DNA of 64,000 bases from Anaerolineae bacterium (lineage in GTDB: Bacteria > Chloroflexota > Anaerolineae > Aggregatilineales > Phototrophicaceae). The stretch covers positions 124,001-188,000 of the forward strand of contig JALHNT010000002.1 of NCBI GenBank assembly GCA_022843385.1, written 5' to 3'. Of this stretch, positions 60,639 through 64,000 are shown piece by piece. The first letter of the stretch is position 1. Each line of letters opens with the position of its first letter. Position numbers and translations under genes: made by a program. The notes under the pieces were generated by a model that was given only the letters and a program-made list of their open reading frames with translations, searched no databases and was not told the DNA's origin.

Positions 60639-63128
60639 TTACGTCTCGTCATCTTCCGCTGGCGACTCTTCGACCAGCAAGCGCCGCAGCACTTTGCCGA
60701 CGAAACTCTTGGGCAGCTCTTCGCGGAACTCGACTTCCCAGGGGACAGCATATTCCTTCAAGCGCCGCTTACAGAGGGTAATCAGTTCATCGGCTGTCAG
60801 CTTGGTGCCGGGACGTGGAACGACATAAGCCCGAATGCGCTGGTCACCATTCCCGCCGGAGACACTCAGGCCGACTACCGCCACTTCCTTAACGCCGGGA
60901 TGTTCATACAGCACTTCCTCGACATCGCGCGGATAGACCTGATATTTGCCCGCCAGGATCATCTCTTTCTTGCGGCTGATGATCTGAAAATAGCCATCCT
61001 CATCCATGCGGGCGATGTCGCCGGTCAGCAGCCAGCCATCGGGCGAGAACGGCTGCTCCGAGTCCGCTTTGCCCAGATAGCCGATCATGACCTGCGGCCC
61101 GTTGACCGCCAGTTCGCCAATCTGCCCTGGTGGAAGGGGCTGCCCGGTCGCCAGATCGAGGATGCGGGCGTCGGTGCCGGGCATGGGGATCCCGATGCTG
61201 CCCACTTTTCGCAGTCCCCGCAGCGGGTTTGAGTGAGTGACTGGCCCGGCTTCGGTCAGGCCGTAGCCTTCCACCAGCCGACCACGAGTCAGTTTCTCGA
61301 AGGCTTCCTGCACTTCGACTGGCAGCGGCGCAGCGCCGGAGATGCAGGCTTTGATGCTGCTGATGCCGAAGTTACGCACATCCTTGAACTGGTTGATCGC
61401 CATGTACATCGTCGGCACGCCGGGGAGCAAGGTGGGCCGGTAGCGCTTGATGGTTTGCAACACATCGCGGGTGACGAAATTGGGCAGGATAACGATGCGC
61501 GCCCCCAGCGCAATCGGCACATTCATGGCTGCGGTCATGCCGTAGCTATGGGAAAACGGCAGGACCGCAAGCACCGTCTCATACCCTTCTTTGAGGTCGG
61601 CAATCCAGTGCCGGGTTTGCAGGGCGTTCGCCAGCACCGCGCGATGACTGAGCATCACGCCTTTGGGCTTATCGGTGGTGCCGCCAGTGTATTTGATGAC
61701 AGCCACCTCATCCGGTTCCACCTCGACCTGCGGGCGCGTGGGTGGATGGGAGCGCAGCAGGTGAGTCCAGAGTATCTCGCGCTTCTGCAGACCATCCGGC
61801 AGACGATGACCTTCCTTTTGCTCGCGCTGCAAGCTGAACATCATTTGCTTGAGCGGTGACAGATAATCCTTGACTGAGGTGAAGATCACGCCGCGTAGTT
61901 CGGTACGCGCCAGGACATAGCGCGCTGTTTCATGAAACAGGGTCAGCGTGACCAGAAAATCGGCGGCTGAGTCCTTGATCTGGCGCATCAGTTCGTCACG
62001 TTCATTGACCGGGCTGGTGGAAACGACAACGCCGCCGGCTTTGAGGATGGCGTAGTAGGCGATCACATATTGCGGCGTGTTGGGGAGCAGCAGCATGACG
62101 CGCGTCCCCTTCTCGCAGCCTAATGAGCGCAGGGCATTCGCCAGTCGGTTGGCTTCGGCATCCAACTGGCGATAATTGAGTGTGCGTCCACCAAAGACCA
62201 GTGCCGGACGATTGCCAAAACGACGGACAGCGCTGTGCAGCAGGCGAAAGAGCGGGCGTTTGGGCAGCCCCAACATCAATGGCACACCCTGTTCGTAGTG
62301 TTTAGCCCAGGGACGATTCGAGATGAAGGATGGATCGGTGCGCTTGCCCCACCAGCTCGGCTCATCCACCGCGCCGCCGACAAAGCGACTGATAGCACGG
62401 TTGACAGCTTCAGCCCGTTCCAGCGGCACCAGATGGCGCGAGACGCCGATGTTGACATCTTCGGCGTTCGGTATCGTCCGCGCCACTTCTTCAAAGACGG
62501 CTGTGGGGTAAACCTGATCGCGCTCGCCGCGGATGACCAGCACCGGCATCCGCAGATCACGGAACATGCTCCAGCCGTTCCAGCGCGACATATTGTTGAA
62601 GTAGATGTTCTTCAGCACGTGCGCCTGGGCAGCCAGTTGTTTGCGGACGAGGCGCTGCACCGGTGACAGGATCGCCAGCGGCAGCCGCAGCGCCATCACG
62701 GCCCCGCCGAGCAACGGATACTCGCCCGTGGTGGCAATCAGCACCAGATGGGAAATATCCTGCGGACGGCGATGAGCGAACTCGGTGACAATCGCGCCGC
62801 CAAAAGAATGCCCGACCAGGATGAAGGGGAGCTGCACATCCAGCCGCTTTAGCAGCCTATCGAGATCAGCCTGCATCTCATCCATCGAATAGGAGGTATA
62901 GGGCGCATCCGAGCGCCCGTGACCTCGCACATCGTAGGCGATCACGCGGTAGTTATCAGAAAAGGCCTTGAGCTGATTCTGCCACTGCATGGCATAGCCG
63001 CCAAAGCCATGCACAAACACCATCGTGCCGATGGCCTTTTCCGGGGCAACTTCAATGTAACTGAGGCGGACGGGCGGGTTATCCGAAACCAGAATATCTT
63101 CGCGGTAAAGCTCTAGATCGACCTGCAC
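60639..63128 (-). CDS. Alpha/beta-hydrolase fused to long-chain acyl-CoA ligase
   Basis: 829 residues. The N-terminal hydrolase (about 1-265) has an oxyanion HGFGG, the nucleophile S108 in GHSFGG, and probable acid and base in RGERDQ and SRHLVP. The ligase (about 300-815) has the AMP motif YTGGTTDKPKGVMLSH, the GYGLTEAGPVTHS adenine loop and the hinge GDIARMDEDGYFQI, ending with the catalytic-lysine region PKSFVGKVLRRLL. The ligase activates fatty acids; the hydrolase may release or edit acyl groups. GTG 63128 is preferred: AGGGGG lies seven bases upstream and a TATAAT at 63169. It is upstream of a P450. Confidence 0.9.
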   Translation of the reverse strand: MQVDLELYREDILVSDNPPVRLSYIEVAPEKAIGTMVFVHGFGGYAMQWQNQLKAFSDNYRVIAYDVRGHGRSDAPYTSYSMDEMQADLDRLLKRLDVQLPFILVGHSFGGAIVTEFAHRRPQDISHLVLIATTGEYPLLGGAVMALRLPLAILSPVQRLVRKQLAAQAHVLKNIYFNNMSRWNGWSMFRDLRMPVLVIRGERDQVYPTAVFEEVARTIPNAEDVNIGVSRHLVPLERAEAVNRAISRFVGGAVDEPSWWGKRTDPSFISNRPWAKHYEQGVPLMLGLPKRPLFRLLHSAVRRFGNRPALVFGGRTLNYRQLDAEANRLANALRSLGCEKGTRVMLLLPNTPQYVIAYYAILKAGGVVVSTSPVNERDELMRQIKDSAADFLVTLTLFHETARYVLARTELRGVIFTSVKDYLSPLKQMMFSLQREQKEGHRLPDGLQKREILWTHLLRSHPPTRPQVEVEPDEVAVIKYTGGTTDKPKGVMLSHRAVLANALQTRHWIADLKEGYETVLAVLPFSHSYGMTAAMNVPIALGARIVILPNFVTRDVLQTIKRYRPTLLPGVPTMYMAINQFKDVRNFGISSIKACISGAAPLPVEVQEAFEKLTRGRLVEGYGLTEAGPVTHSNPLRGLRKVGSIGIPMPGTDARILDLATGQPLPPGQIGELAVNGPQVMIGYLGKADSEQPFSPDGWLLTGDIARMDEDGYFQIISRKKEMILAGKYQVYPRDVEEVLYEHPGVKEVAVVGLSVSGGNGDQRIRAYVVPRPGTKLTADELITLCKRRLKEYAVPWEVEFREELPKSFVGKVLRRLLVEESPAEDDET

Positions 63129-63168
63129 AGGCCATCCCCCTCTTTTTTCAAGAATATCTCTTAAGGCG

Positions 63169-63174
63169 ATTATA
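63169..63174 (-). promoter_or_regulatory. -10 element of the fusion-gene/P450 operon
   Basis: A perfect TATAAT on the minus strand, about 40 bases before GTG 63128. No good -35 is seen. It rules out the longer frame that begins at 63218. Confidence 0.4.
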
Positions 63175-63362
63175 TCCCATGCCAGTAGCAGAAGCGCGTC
63201 GTCAATAGCCAACACCAATCCGCCGCAGAATCCCCCAACTTCTAGGGGTTGTCATTCTGTAACGCTATTGATCCGTACAAAAAGCGTACACTGGTACAGC
63301 GCTGGTAGGTCAGTGCATCGAAATTGTCTTGTGCAGCCAAAATCGACAGGGGGTTTTGGATT

Positions 63363-64000
63363 ATGCCCGATTTCTATCGCCTCACGATTCCAGAGAGCAT
63401 CGCTGCCCTCAAAACCGACATCAGCACCGGATTGAATGACACGGAAGTTGCCAGCCGACAGACCGAGCATGGCAAGAACAGTCTGCCAGCCGGCGAAGGC
63501 GTGAACTGGCTGAAGCTGATTCTGGCACAGTACACCGAGTTGATGGTCATCATCCTGATTGTGGCGGCGATCATTTCTGCGCTGCTGGGCGACACCAAAG
63601 ATGTGATCGTCATCGTCGCTATCGTGATTCTGAACGCCATCATTGGCACCTATCAGGAATTTCAGGCGGAGAAGGCGTTGGCCGCCCTGAGCGCCATGCA
63701 GGTACCGCTGGTGCGGGTACGGCGCAAGGGGAAGCTGGAACAGATCAGCGCCGAAGACCTGGTTCCAGGCGACATCGTCATCCTGAGCGAAGGGGATCGT
63801 ATCCCGGCTGATGGGCGCATCATCGAATCAGTCAATCTGAACATCGACGAGTCAGCGCTCACCGGCGAATCCGTACCAGTGGAGAAAAAAGCCGACCGGA
63901 TGACCGATGAGGCAGCGGTGGCCGTCGCTGACCGCCATAACATGGCTTTCATGGGATCAGCCGTCACCTATGGGCGCGGCGAGCTGGTGGTGACCGAAAC
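63363..64000 (+). CDS. P-type cation-transporting ATPase, N-terminal part (cut by window edge)
   Basis: 212 residues are visible from ATG 63363; the frame is still open at the edge. The cation-ATPase N-terminal domain (about 1-65) contains EHGKNSLPAG. Two membrane helices follow (about 60-100; LMVIILIVAAIISALLG). The actuator domain has the TGES motif in ALTGESVPVE and the conserved PGDIVILSEGDRIPADGRI. This matches P-type II pumps, most likely for calcium. The ion-binding helices and the phosphorylated DKTGT motif lie outside the window, so the ion is not certain. A G-rich stretch about ten bases upstream may be its ribosome binding site. Confidence 0.92.
   Translation, partial: MPDFYRLTIPESIAALKTDISTGLNDTEVASRQTEHGKNSLPAGEGVNWLKLILAQYTELMVIILIVAAIISALLGDTKDVIVIVAIVILNAIIGTYQEFQAEKALAALSAMQVPLVRVRRKGKLEQISAEDLVPGDIVILSEGDRIPADGRIIESVNLNIDESALTGESVPVEKKADRMTDEAAVAVADRHNMAFMGSAVTYGRGELVVTE

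Noticed and set aside
60639..63128. OleBC fusion of the olefin pathway
   Set aside because: The hydrolase has a Ser nucleophile (GHSFGG) rather than the Asp of OleB, and no oleA or oleD gene is in the window.

Overview
The window most likely comes from a Chloroflexota chromosome, probably an Anaerolineae-like, aerobic or facultative, single-membrane organism. This is inferred from the gene content, not from a marker gene. The clues are Thr/Pro-rich linkers behind lipoprotein signal peptides, several beta-propeller and FecR-like lipoproteins, a Tad pilus locus with no secretin gene, a YlmD-YlmE-YlmG gene order, an AlbA_2/HATPase protein coupled to Lon, two cytochrome P450s and a two-subunit KorAB enzyme. 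No rRNA, tRNA, CRISPR array, insertion sequence or prophage was found. 53 protein genes are supported, two of them cut by the window edges.

Layout. 1-7454 (minus): a tightly overlapping cell-surface polysaccharide block with three large multi-pass membrane proteins (two YfhO-like) and a polyprenyl glycosylphosphotransferase. 7606-10989 (plus): a coiled-coil zinc-ribbon protein and a large NACHT/HEAT-repeat NTPase. 11014-13706 (minus): YfiH, YggS, YggT, YggU and a lipoprotein. 13943-23372 (plus): NarL-type response regulator, DegS-type sensor kinase, then the Tad/Flp genes cpaB, receiver-cpaE, cpaF, tadB and tadC, followed by comF and hpf. 23392-27523 (minus): two family-2 glycosyltransferases, a PhnD-like binding lipoprotein and an anchored surface protein. 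27630-32657 (plus): lon, an AlbA_2/HATPase protein and a FecR-like lipoprotein, then 770 bp of gene-free but hairpin-rich DNA. 33493-46828: propeller lipoprotein, FabG-like reductase, HIT protein, DsbA-like protein, LysR regulator divergent from aconitase, queuosine-precursor transporter, two unidentified proteins, cystathionine beta-synthase and an rRNA pseudouridine synthase. 46879-50751: an AT-rich small gene, a P450, cystathionine gamma-synthase/lyase and a deoxynucleoside kinase. 50878-54503: GntR regulator with KorA and KorB. 54575-64000: cyclic-nucleotide-binding protein, phosphodiesterase, atypical SDR, propeller protein, a second P450, an alpha/beta-hydrolase/acyl-CoA-ligase fusion and the start of a P-type ATPase.

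How the genes work together. The Tad block has a dedicated two-component pair, and the sequence suggests two transcription units: a terminator and a good promoter overlap between cpaF and tadB. Aconitase and KorAB supply TCA-cycle steps and each sits beside its own regulator. Cystathionine beta-synthase and the gamma-enzyme, 2.8 kb apart, give a transsulfuration pair. The most unusual signals are non-coding: a perfect 13-bp inverted repeat inside the cpaE linker, two consecutive hairpins over the comF start, a hairpin that would mask the ribosome binding site of the queuosine transporter, four 9-bp repeats over the transcription start of the GntR-KOR operon, and five copies of a C-rich palindromic repeat placed between genes.
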